DNA of 64,000 nucleotides, taken from Alphaproteobacteria bacterium LSUCC0396 (GTDB taxonomy: Bacteria > Pseudomonadota > Alphaproteobacteria > Puniceispirillales > Puniceispirillaceae). The stretch is taken from assembly GCA_041228345.1 (NCBI GenBank), contig CP166131.1, positions 1,543,001 to 1,607,000 of the forward strand. Reading direction: 5' to 3'. Below the pieces are notes generated by a model. The model was not told where the DNA came from. It worked only from the letters and a program-made list of their open reading frames with translations, and made no database searches. Position 1 is the first letter of the stretch; each line of letters starts with the position of its first letter. Below are positions 21,871 to 33,350 of this stretch, piece after piece. Made by a program: the position numbers and the translations under genes.

Positions 21871-22269
21871 ATGATCCTGTCGTGTCACAAGCTTTTTACA
21901 CTCATTTATCGTGGCCTTGCGAGGGCTTGCTTGTTGATCTTGCTTGGCGGCGGACTGCTTGGCGGCCAGCCAGCGTTAGCCGAGGCGCCGCAACTGCGGT
22001 GGGCAGGTGATGTGCCGATCATGCAGGGGTGGGAAATTGAACCTGAGCTGGGTTTTGCCTTTGATTCGCCGAATGGGCGTATTGTGATGATTTTTGCGTC
22101 ATCGGCGGCCAGTGAAGATGCGGTTATGGCGTTCTATGGGAAAAGCTTGGCACAACTTGGTTGGACGGGCGGTGCCGGAAATTGGTCGCGTGATGCGGAA
22201 AAGCTGGTGATTGGCAAGGTTGAAACCGCGCGCGGCCCGCTTTGGCGATTAATGCTGCAACCGCGCTAG
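21871..22269 (+). CDS. Small secreted protein of unknown function
   Basis: The 132-residue product starts with a signal peptide: LSCHKLFTLIYRG, a hydrophobic run LLILLGGGLLGG, and likely cleavage after ALA-EA near residue 38. The mature part of about 95 residues has an alpha/beta look, with FDSPNGRIVMIFASS and a DAVMAFYGKSLAQLGW segment resembling small domains that score a Tyr-x-x-Leu-x-x-x-Gly-Trp pattern in outer-membrane-associated proteins. I do not recognise the family. The start at ATG 21871 is preferred over GTG 21862. It is 41 bp after mutM. Confidence 0.7.
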   Translation: MILSCHKLFTLIYRGLARACLLILLGGGLLGGQPALAEAPQLRWAGDVPIMQGWEIEPELGFAFDSPNGRIVMIFASSAASEDAVMAFYGKSLAQLGWTGGAGNWSRDAEKLVIGKVETARGPLWRLMLQPR

Positions 22270-22333
22270 CGTCTGTTTTAAGTGTTGATTAGCGGCTGAA
22301 GCCAAGGCTGGTGTTAAAACCTGCGGTATCCGA

Positions 22334-22368
22334 ATGATGGCAAAATCGCTTGACGATGATGGCAAAAT
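22334..22368. repeat. 13-bp direct repeat at the rpsT promoter
   Basis: ATGATGGCAAAAT occurs at 22334-22346 and again at 22356-22368, 22 bp apart, about two helical turns. The second copy fills most of the spacer of the rpsT promoter. Confidence 0.7.
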
Positions 22369-22378
22369 AGGCCTATAA
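22350..22378 (+). promoter_or_regulatory. Probable sigma-70 promoter of rpsT
   Basis: TTGACG at 22350-22355 and CTATAA at 22373-22378 are separated by exactly 17 bp, 47 bp before the rpsT start. Confidence 0.7.
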
Positions 22379-22425
22379 GCCCGCTTCAGTTACGTATTTT
22401 CGAACGACAGGGACGTAAAAACCCG

Positions 22426-22692
22426 ATGGCAAATCATAAGTCTTCCAAAAAGCGGATCATCCGCAACGCCAACCGCGCCATGATCAATGGTGCCCGCATG
22501 AGCCGGATCCGTACTTTTGTGAAAAAAGTGGAAACAGCCATTGCATCTGGGGATGCGAATAGTGCGCGCGAGGCCCTTCGTGAGGCACAGCCGGAAATGC
22601 AGCGCGGAGTATCACGCGGTATTCTGCATAAAAATACCGTATCACGGAAAATTTCACGCCTTGCAGCCCGGGTCAAAGCCCTCGCCGCATAG
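22426..22692 (+). CDS. rpsT: 30S ribosomal protein S20
   Basis: The 88-residue basic protein has the S20 start [21 protein letters not shown] and the C-terminal [21 protein letters not shown], which contact 16S rRNA. It has its own promoter and a strong terminator and is the gene just before dnaA, an arrangement common in alphaproteobacteria. Confidence 0.98.
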   Translation: MANHKSSKKRIIRNANRAMINGARMSRIRTFVKKVETAIASGDANSAREALREAQPEMQRGVSRGILHKNTVSRKISRLAARVKALAA

Positions 22693-22828
22693 GGGTGTAA
22701 TCGCCGCCTACTAGGCCTTTGCTTCATCCGCGGCGGCGTGATGTTGCTGCCTAGATGCGCGAAGCATGCTTGTATTTAGGGGCGAATCACCAGCGCTGCA
22801 CTGAAAAAAGCGGAAACATCATTCAAAA

Positions 22829-22862
22829 GCCTGCTCCTGAAAAATTGGGAGCGGGCTTTTTT
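22829..22862 (+). terminator. Rho-independent terminator after rpsT
   Basis: A 9-bp stem GCCTGCTCC / GGAGCGGGC (one G-U pair) with an A-rich loop is followed by six Ts. It lies 137 bp after the rpsT stop. Confidence 0.9.
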
Positions 22863-23217
22863 GCGTTTTTTTGAGACTCAAAATGATGATGTGATGGTTG
22901 TGGGTGTAGCGTTGCCAAAACTGGTAGACGACACTTAGCGCAAAAAATTGGCATATTGGATTATCTAAACGCGATTCGGCATTTGATTGTGTTTGGTTTT
23001 TCCCTGAAATGGCGGTTTTCCGTGCAGGTTTATGTCAATAGAAATAAGCGTCATTTTAAGAGGTTTATTTTGCTCTTTACCCTTATTGCTCTCTTGCAAC
23101 ACAGGGCGAAAGGTCGGTATTCTCAAACTTCATCACCGGGGGTCTTAGTCGCAATATTCGTCGGCAGCCATGCCCATTAGTTGGGATGAAATTTAAACCC
23201 ATTTGGAGGCGTGGCAG
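22863..23217. other. Upstream region of dnaA, no gene and no clear origin
   Basis: These 355 bp between the rpsT terminator and dnaA presumably hold the dnaA promoter. I find no TTATCCACA-like DnaA boxes or AT-rich 13-mers, so this is not an obvious oriC. A TTG-started 74-codon frame at 22956-23180 has no ribosome-binding site and I do not call it. Confidence 0.5.
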
Positions 23218-24744
23218 ATGTCTGGCGATATGTCGAATAACCCTGATACAACGACAACGCTGCACGCATATACCGACGCCGCGACAAATACCCCATCCAC
23301 CAGTTTGCCAACAGCGCCAGCCCCATCCGCTGCTGATGCAGATCATCCGCGCAGTGATGACAGCATCGTGCAGGCCTGTTGGGGACGTGTGAACCAGCGG
23401 ATGCGCAACGACATTGGTGACGCCGCATGGCGCCATTGGATTAAGCCGCTTCGTGTTAGCCGGCTTGAGGATGGCACGTTAACGCTGGAGGCCGAGTCAA
23501 CCTTGGCCCGCGAGCGGGTAAGCAGCCAATATGCCGATCGGCTGCGGGTAATTTCGGCGGCTGAATTCAGTGATCTGTCTCCGGCAATCCGGCATATTGA
23601 GGTGCGTCTTGCCGCTGGCAGGGGCCGGACCGCACAGCCGCACCGGCTCAGCGAGCAGAGGCAAGCCGCTGCACCCGTTTCCCCGGCCGCATCAAATCAA
23701 CCGCGTGAGCGCAGTGACGATTTGATGGCGGGACTTGATCCGCGTTATACATTTGCTAATTTCGTTGTTGGCAAGCCGAATGAGTTGGCTTTTGCGGTTG
23801 CTCGCCGCACCGCCGAAAGCGAAAAAGTTGCGTTTAATCCCCTGTTCCTCTACGGCGGCGTTGGTCTTGGAAAAACCCATTTGATGCACGCGATTGCATG
23901 GCATATCCGCCAGCAATCCCCTGCGCGTAAAGTGCTGTATCTGTCAGCTGAAAAATTCATGTATCGCTTTGTTCGTGCGCTGCGGTTCCGCGATACGATG
24001 TCATTCAAGGAACAGTTCCGTTCGGTTGACGTGTTGATGATTGACGATGTGCAATTCATCAGCGGCAAGGATTCAACCCAAGAAGAATTTTTCCATACCT
24101 TTAATGCGCTGGTTGAAGACGGCCGTCAGGTAATCATCTCGGCAGATAAATCGCCAACTGACCTTGAGGGCATGGAAGAAAGACTTCGTTCACGCCTTGG
24201 CTGGGGCATGGTGGCCGATATCCATCCGGCGGACTATGAATTGCGGCTCGGTATCCTGCAGTCAAAGGCGGAACAGGCATCGGTCGAGGTTGCTGATAAG
24301 GTACTGGAATTCATGGCGCACCGCATTGTAAGCAATGTGCGAGAGCTTGAGGGTGCGTTAAACCGTATTCTGGCCCATGCGATGCTGGTTGGCCGTGAAA
24401 TCACCATTGAGAGTGCGGCTGAACTGCTTGCCGATTTGTTGCGTGCCAGTAGCCGTCAGGTTAGCGTTGACGCCATTCAAAAGCGCGTTGCGGCGCATTA
24501 TGATGTCCGGGTTAGTGAAATGTTTTCGGCGCGCCGGTCACGCGATATTGCGCGGCCGCGTCAGGTGGCGATGTATTTGGCGAAAAACCTGACATCATTA
24601 TCCTATCCCGATATTGGCCGGCAATTTGGTGGCCGCGACCATACAACTGTTATGCACGCTGTTAAAACAATCGATTCACTGTCAAAAAGTGATGGCCAGC
24701 TTGCCGAAGATGTCCAGCTGCTAAAATCGATTCTGGCGGGTTAG
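23218..24744 (+). CDS. dnaA: Chromosomal replication initiator DnaA
   Basis: DnaA binds the origin and opens it. The 508-residue protein has an N-terminal DnaB/DiaA-interacting domain, a variable linker near 135-165, then the AAA+ core with YTFANFVVGKPNELAFA, Walker A LYGGVGLGKTHLMHA near residue 217, Walker B VLMIDDVQFI near 278 and the arginine-finger region. The DNA-binding domain ends with RQFGGRDHTTVMHAVKTI near 474-491. ATG 23218 has GGAGG eight bases upstream, favouring it over a TTG at 23203. It heads the replication gene cluster. Confidence 0.98.
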   Translation: MSGDMSNNPDTTTTLHAYTDAATNTPSTSLPTAPAPSAADADHPRSDDSIVQACWGRVNQRMRNDIGDAAWRHWIKPLRVSRLEDGTLTLEAESTLARERVSSQYADRLRVISAAEFSDLSPAIRHIEVRLAAGRGRTAQPHRLSEQRQAAAPVSPAASNQPRERSDDLMAGLDPRYTFANFVVGKPNELAFAVARRTAESEKVAFNPLFLYGGVGLGKTHLMHAIAWHIRQQSPARKVLYLSAEKFMYRFVRALRFRDTMSFKEQFRSVDVLMIDDVQFISGKDSTQEEFFHTFNALVEDGRQVIISADKSPTDLEGMEERLRSRLGWGMVADIHPADYELRLGILQSKAEQASVEVADKVLEFMAHRIVSNVRELEGALNRILAHAMLVGREITIESAAELLADLLRASSRQVSVDAIQKRVAAHYDVRVSEMFSARRSRDIARPRQVAMYLAKNLTSLSYPDIGRQFGGRDHTTVMHAVKTIDSLSKSDGQLAEDVQLLKSILAG

Positions 24745-24838
24745 AAACCAACATTTTCAAGGGCTGAATTTAGCCCCATGGCCATAGGGCCGCGAATCGG
24801 TAAAAATCCAATATTTTGATGCTTGTTTGTTAATCTCA

Positions 24839-24847
24839 TGCTATATT
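24839..24847 (+). promoter_or_regulatory. Possible extended -10 of a dnaN promoter
   Basis: TGCTATATT resembles an extended -10 element (TGnTATAAT). No good -35 is seen. It lies about 75 bp before the dnaN start, in a 177-bp gap. Confidence 0.35.
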
Positions 24848-24921
24848 TTGTAGATAGCGTGGATTGGCCGTTTAACGGCATCGTAACAATACGAAAACTG
24901 CCCTAAAAAAAGAGAAAGCTG

Positions 24922-26025
24922 ATGAAACTGACCATTGATCGTATGAGCCTGTTGCGGCCCCTGGGTCATGTGCAATCTGTTGTTGAACGGCGTAACACCA
25001 TTCCCATTCTGGCGAATGTTGTGCTTCGCGCTGAAGATGGCGGGTTGTCATTTACCGCGACTGATATGGACATGGATATTGCCACTGAAGTTGGCTGTTC
25101 GGTGATGACGTCTGGCACCACCACGATGTCGGCACATCTATTATATGATATCGCCCGCAAGCTGCCTGATGGTGCCGAAGTTGAAATCGCGGTCAGTGAT
25201 GGCCATGCGATGGTCAGTGCGGGTCGGTCAAGCTTTCGCCTGCCAACCCTGCCGGTTGAGGATTTTCCAGCGATTAGCAGCAATGAATTGCCGGTGAATT
25301 TTTCCCTGACCGCAGCCGATATGCGCGATCTGATTGATGCAACACGCTTTGCCATCTCGACCGAAGAAACCCGTTATTATCTGAACGGCATTTATCTCCA
25401 TAAAGCCGAATCTGGTGAGTTATGTGCAGTGGCAACTGATGGCCATCGTCTTGCGTTAACGCGTCAGGCATTGCCGTCAGGTGCGGCGCAAATGCCGTCA
25501 ATCATCCTTCCCCGCAAGGCGGTCAGCGAATTGCGCAAGCTGCTTGATGATTTTGACGGTGATGTCGAGGTTGGTCTGTCTGAAACCCGCGCTGAATTCC
25601 GCTTTGGCGTTGTGCGGCTGACCAGTAAATTGATTGATGGCACATTCCCTGACTATACCCGGGTAATTCCGGTGGGTAATGACCGCATCATGCAGGTGGA
25701 TGTAAGTGCTTTTTCCGCCGCTGTTGATCGCGTATCAACCATCGCCTCGGAAAAATCACGATCTGTTAAGATGGGGCTAAAGCCGGGAATTCTTACTCTG
25801 TCTGCCAGCAACACCGACGCGTCAAGTGCGACCGAAGAGCTGGAAGTGTCATATGATGGCGCCGAAATGGAAATCGGTTTTAATGCGCGTTATCTCTTGG
25901 ATATTGCCGGTCAGGTGAACAGCGATATGGTCGAGTTTGCGCTGGCTGATCAGGGCTCGCCAAGCCTTGTCCGTGCTCCGGGTGACGAATCTAGTTTATT
26001 TGTTTTGATGCCAATGCGTGTGTGA
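24922..26025 (+). CDS. dnaN: DNA polymerase III beta sliding clamp
   Basis: The beta clamp is a ring that holds the polymerase on DNA. The 367-residue protein shows the three-domain clamp pattern: MKLTIDRMSLLRPLGHVQSV with RRNTIPILANVVL near residues 24-36, TRYYLNGIYLH near 152, ATDGHRLALT near 170, LIDGTFPDYTRVIP near 238 and the C-terminal FVLMPMRV, equivalent to the usual end at the protein-binding pocket. ATG 24922 follows AAAGAGAAAG. It lies between dnaA and recF in the classical order. Confidence 0.98.
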   Translation: MKLTIDRMSLLRPLGHVQSVVERRNTIPILANVVLRAEDGGLSFTATDMDMDIATEVGCSVMTSGTTTMSAHLLYDIARKLPDGAEVEIAVSDGHAMVSAGRSSFRLPTLPVEDFPAISSNELPVNFSLTAADMRDLIDATRFAISTEETRYYLNGIYLHKAESGELCAVATDGHRLALTRQALPSGAAQMPSIILPRKAVSELRKLLDDFDGDVEVGLSETRAEFRFGVVRLTSKLIDGTFPDYTRVIPVGNDRIMQVDVSAFSAAVDRVSTIASEKSRSVKMGLKPGILTLSASNTDASSATEELEVSYDGAEMEIGFNARYLLDIAGQVNSDMVEFALADQGSPSLVRAPGDESSLFVLMPMRV

Positions 26026-26032
26026 GTGACAT

Positions 26033-29697
<3,665 letters not shown>

Positions 29698-29752
29698 ATC
29701 GCTATAAAATTGGCTGACTCCAGGGGGGCAAAGCCAACATAAAGGACAGATA

Positions 29753-31030
29753 ATGCCGCTCCGGCAGTTATATTCAGGCGCCGATGCCGGTATGAGCAAT
29801 CCGATTGACGTCCGGGTGATTTTGACCATCCGCTGGGTGGCGATTATCGGACAGGCGGCAGCGCTGTTGTTCACCTATTTGTTTTTGGGGCTGGATCTAC
29901 CGTTATTGCCAGCTTTGGTCGTGATTAGCCTGTCGGTTGCGGTCAATCTCTGGCAGATCATGCAGCCGCCACAAAGCCGTCAAAACCACGAACAGAACTC
30001 GTTGACGCTTGGCTTTGACGTTGTCCAGCTGGCCGGCCTGCTTTACCTCACCGGCGGATTGCTCAATCCGTTTTCGGTGATGATTTTGGCGCCAGTGGTG
30101 GTGTCGGCGGCGGTATTGCGGCGTAAATCAACCTTGATGCTGATCGGTTTGGTCGCAGCTTCGGTTAGTTTTCTGGTAATTTTCAGCCACCCGCTTGACT
30201 GGCGGCAGGATGTTCAACTGCCGCCCTATTACTTGGTCGGGGTCTGGATGGCGCTGATTTTGTCCAGCTGTTTTCTGGGCGGCTATACATGGTGGGTTGC
30301 ATCAAATGCGCGCCGGTTGTCGGCGGCGTTGACCGAGGCAAGATTTGCCATCGCCGAAGAGCAGCAAGTGCGGGCGCTTGGCTCGCTGGCAACGGCGGCG
30401 GCGCATAAGCTTGGATCTCCATTGAACACCATTACCGTCATTGGTCATGAGCTTGCCCGCGATATATCCCCTGATGATCCGATTTATGAGGATATCCAGC
30501 TGCTGCGTGCCGAAATTGAACGCTGCCGGGTGATTCTAAGCGAGCTTGACGTGGTTCAGGGGCGCCGCGCCATCGCCGAAGAGCCGCCAGTTCCGGTGAC
30601 GTTGATTTTAGAAGAAGTGATTTATCAGCGGCTTGGCAGTGACTCAATTAATTTTGTAATCACCCATAGCGGTACCAGCGATGTTGAAATTCCGACGGTA
30701 ACGCAACGTCCTGAATGGATCCATGCGCTAGAAAATCTACTGCAAAATGCCAAACAATTTGCAGTTCACGAGGTCAATATCCATATAGAGTGGAGCGCCG
30801 ATGATATCGGGATCAAAATCGGTGATGACGGCCCGGGGTTTTCAGCCTCAATTTTGGCGCAGGCGGGGCAGCCTTGGAATAGTAGCCGCCGGGGTAAAGG
30901 CGGGCATCGCGGCTTGGGTCTATTTATCGCGCGTAGCTTAATCGAGTCGATTGGCGGGTCGGTAAAGTTTGGAAATGCGATCGGCGGCGGCAGCATGGTT
31001 GAAGTGAGTGTGCCGCGGTCGGTCTTGTAA
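29753..31030 (+). CDS. regB: Redox sensor histidine kinase RegB/PrrB
   Basis: RegB is a membrane kinase that responds to the redox state of the ubiquinone pool. The 425-residue protein has about six membrane segments in the first 185 residues, with the family signature GGLLNPF near 101-107 that binds ubiquinone. The H-box is ATAAAHKLGSPLNTITVIG with His near 218, and a Cys lies in EIERCRVILSEL near 257, matching the redox-active Cys position. ATPase boxes ENLLQNAKQFA near 327 and GDDGPGF near 360 follow. ATG 29753 has AAAGGA upstream. regA lies next to it. Confidence 0.92.
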   Translation: MPLRQLYSGADAGMSNPIDVRVILTIRWVAIIGQAAALLFTYLFLGLDLPLLPALVVISLSVAVNLWQIMQPPQSRQNHEQNSLTLGFDVVQLAGLLYLTGGLLNPFSVMILAPVVVSAAVLRRKSTLMLIGLVAASVSFLVIFSHPLDWRQDVQLPPYYLVGVWMALILSSCFLGGYTWWVASNARRLSAALTEARFAIAEEQQVRALGSLATAAAHKLGSPLNTITVIGHELARDISPDDPIYEDIQLLRAEIERCRVILSELDVVQGRRAIAEEPPVPVTLILEEVIYQRLGSDSINFVITHSGTSDVEIPTVTQRPEWIHALENLLQNAKQFAVHEVNIHIEWSADDIGIKIGDDGPGFSASILAQAGQPWNSSRRGKGGHRGLGLFIARSLIESIGGSVKFGNAIGGGSMVEVSVPRSVL

Positions 31031-31142
31031 TAAAGGCACCGTTATAAAGGCCTCTAATGAGGGCAGTGATCGTCACATTTTTATAAGGTTGGCTGGGCAG
31101 GAACCGGGCCGTTTCATTGATAGAGGTTTTCACAAGGTGGAG

Positions 31143-31679
31143 ATGGTTGTGACAGATAAAACACTATTGATTCTTGACGATGATGCACCGCTTCGTGGCC
31201 GGTTGCGCCGCGCGATGGAAGTCCGCGGTTTTGAGGTGATGGATGCTGGCACAGTTCAAGAAGGTGTTGAGATGGTGCGCAAAACGCCGCCTGCCTTTGC
31301 CATTCTTGATATGAAGCTAGAAGACGGTACCGGCCTGACACTGGTTCAAGAATTACGCAAAAAACGCGCCGATTGCCGCATCGTTATGTTGACCGGCTTT
31401 GGCAATATCGCCACCGCCGTGGCCGCGGTAAAGGCGGGCGCATTGGATTATCTGCCAAAACCTGCTGATCCTGATCAGATTAACGCCGCGCTTATGCAAT
31501 CAGGCGATGAAATGCCGCCACCACCCCAAGACCCGATGAGTGCTGATCGGGTTCGCTGGGAGCATATTCAGCGGGTCTATGAGCAATGCGGGCGCAACGT
31601 ATCCGAGACGGCACGCCGTCTTCGAATGCACCGCCGCACATTGCAACGTATCTTAAGCAAGCACGCACCGCGTGATTGA
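31143..31679 (+). CDS. regA: Redox response regulator RegA/PrrA
   Basis: RegA is the partner of RegB and controls energy-metabolism genes in alphaproteobacteria. The 178-residue protein has a receiver domain with LLILDDDAPLR near the start, phospho-Asp in FAILDMKLEDG near residue 56 and VMLTGFGNIATAVAAVKAGA near 83-102. A Fis-type helix-turn-helix, NVSETARRLRMHRRTLQRIL, ends the protein. The length matches RegA. The start is ATG 31143 or GTG 31149, both close to AAGGTGG. It follows regB by 112 bp. Confidence 0.93.
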   Translation: MVVTDKTLLILDDDAPLRGRLRRAMEVRGFEVMDAGTVQEGVEMVRKTPPAFAILDMKLEDGTGLTLVQELRKKRADCRIVMLTGFGNIATAVAAVKAGALDYLPKPADPDQINAALMQSGDEMPPPPQDPMSADRVRWEHIQRVYEQCGRNVSETARRLRMHRRTLQRILSKHAPRD

Positions 31680-31762
31680 CCTTCGTCATCCATCCGATTA
31701 AACCAACTGAATAGGCTAGCCGGTTACCGCAAGGCCTTCTGGATGGTTTTGGGAAAATCAAA

Positions 31763-31969
31763 ATGCAAAAATCATATCGCTTTTTGAGCGGCGTCGATGA
31801 TGCCGCCTTTTGTCAGCGCGTTTCGGATGTGCTTGCTGAGGGTTATGTTTTATATGGTAATCCGGTAATGGTCATGGATAATGGCAGCCGGATTGTCGGT
31901 CAGGCGGTTATTTTGCCAGATGTGGCAAACGGCCAGGATGCAGCGAACAGGAACAGCAGCCGTGACTGA
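31763..31969 (+). CDS. DUF1737-family small protein
   Basis: The 68-residue product has SYRFLSGVDDAAFCQRVSDV and LAEGYVLYGNPVMVMDNGSR followed by VGQAVILPD, typical of the DUF1737 domain of about 55 residues. No function is known to me. The gene is upstream of metZ and overlaps its probable start by 8 bp, so the two may be cotranscribed. The 83-bp leader contains interleaved inverted repeats (31690-31749). Confidence 0.75.
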   Translation: MQKSYRFLSGVDDAAFCQRVSDVLAEGYVLYGNPVMVMDNGSRIVGQAVILPDVANGQDAANRNSSRD

Positions 31970-33146
31970 AAAGGATTATCAAATAGCCACAAAGCTAGTG
32001 CGTGGCGGTCAGCACCGGTCAGAAAATCGCGAAACCTCAGAAGCGTTATATATGACGTCTGGTTTTGTTTATGATTCGGCCGAGCAGGCGGCGGCGGCGT
32101 TTCGTGATGAGATTGATACATTTGTCTATTCGCGTTATGGCAACCCGACTGTCAAGATGTTCGAGCAGCGTCTGGCGTTGCTTGAAGGTGCTGAGGCGTG
32201 CCGCGCCACGGGCACCGGTATGGCGGCTGTATTTGGGGCGCTTGCCTGCCAGCTGGAAAGCGGCGACCGTATTGTTGCCAGCCGCGCCCTGTTTGGTGCC
32301 TGTCATGCCATTGTTACGAAAATCCTGCCAAAATGGGGGGTCAAGACCGAGCTTGTCGACGGAACTGATCTTTCCGCATGGCAAGCCGCATTAAAAACGC
32401 CGGCCAAGCTGGTGTTTCTGGAAAGCCCATCAAATCCGGTTCTCGAACTTGTTGATATTGCCGCGGTAAGCGCGCTTGCGCATAAGGCGGGGGCGGTTGT
32501 TGTGGTCGATAATGTGTTTGCCTCGCCGCTTTATCAAAAGCCGCTGGAGCTTGGCGCTGACATCGTTATTTATTCGACAACGAAACATATTGACGGTCAG
32601 GGTCGATTGCTGGGTGGCGCGGTTCTTGGCAAGGCCAGCTTTGTCGAAGATGTGTTTTTGCCTTTTTACCGTCAGACCGGTGCAGCAATCAGCGCCTTTA
32701 ACGCTTGGGTGATGTTAAAATCACTGGAAACATTGCCGCTGCGGGTGGCGGCACAAACTGAAAATGCGCATCATGTGGCGGCGTTTTTACATGCGCATCA
32801 AAAGGTAAAATCGATCCGTTACCCCGGGCATGAAAGCCATCCACAGCATGACCTTGCCAAACGTCAGATGAGTGGCTTTGGCAATATGCTGGCGTTTGAA
32901 ATTGACGGGGATCAGGGAACGGCCTTCCGCTTTTTAAATGGCCTGCAACTGATCGATATCTCGAATAATCTTGGCGATTCAAAATCGCTGGCCTGTCACC
33001 CCTTTACCACGACGCACGCTAATCTAAGTGATGAAGATCGCGCCAGCCTGAATATAACGCCAAGCCATGTCAGGCTGTCGGTTGGGCTGGAGGATAAGAT
33101 TGATTTGATTGCCGATCTTAAGGCGGCTCTGGCGGCAGCGGGCTGA
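31962..33146 (+). CDS. metZ: O-succinylhomoserine sulfhydrylase
   Basis: MetZ makes homocysteine from O-succinylhomoserine and sulfide in methionine synthesis. The 394-residue PLP enzyme has SEALYMTSGFVYDSAEQAAA near residue 25, YSRYGNPTVKMFEQRLALLE near 56, and the PLP lysine in YSTTKHIDGQGRLLGG near 206. The DNA allows starts at 31881, 31938 or GTG 31962. I chose 31962, because the MetZ family usually begins close to TEKDYQIATKLVRGG. The sulfhydrylase name rests on family resemblance and not on a distinguishing residue. Confidence 0.9.
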   Translation: MTEKDYQIATKLVRGGQHRSENRETSEALYMTSGFVYDSAEQAAAAFRDEIDTFVYSRYGNPTVKMFEQRLALLEGAEACRATGTGMAAVFGALACQLESGDRIVASRALFGACHAIVTKILPKWGVKTELVDGTDLSAWQAALKTPAKLVFLESPSNPVLELVDIAAVSALAHKAGAVVVVDNVFASPLYQKPLELGADIVIYSTTKHIDGQGRLLGGAVLGKASFVEDVFLPFYRQTGAAISAFNAWVMLKSLETLPLRVAAQTENAHHVAAFLHAHQKVKSIRYPGHESHPQHDLAKRQMSGFGNMLAFEIDGDQGTAFRFLNGLQLIDISNNLGDSKSLACHPFTTTHANLSDEDRASLNITPSHVRLSVGLEDKIDLIADLKAALAAAG

Positions 33147-33350
33147 GGTTTTTGACGCGCCCGCTAAACAAAGTTTGATTATCAATGATCGAAAGCGACG
33201 CATTTGCCCTGATGCCGCGTTACCTTGTGATGCTGCGTTGGTTGACCTATATTGAAACAGGCGGGATTTTTAGGTTAAAAAATGCCCAAAAGGCTGAATT
33301 TGATTGTCTTGAAACGGCTGTCTTCCAATTTGAATTAAAGGACTAGTTGC

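Noticed and set aside
22891-22945. A tRNA-Leu-like 5' half (GGGTGTAGCG ... ACTGGTAGACG)
   Set aside because: The anticodon arm, T arm and 3' acceptor strand are missing, so no cloverleaf can be built. It may be chance or an old fragment.
22956-23180. A 74-codon TTG-started frame upstream of dnaA
   Set aside because: No ribosome-binding site, unlikely composition, and it sits where the dnaA promoter must be.
31690-31763. SAM-II or SAM-V riboswitch before metZ
   Set aside because: Inverted repeats exist, but the conserved core of either class cannot be placed, so I list it only as a low-interest finding.
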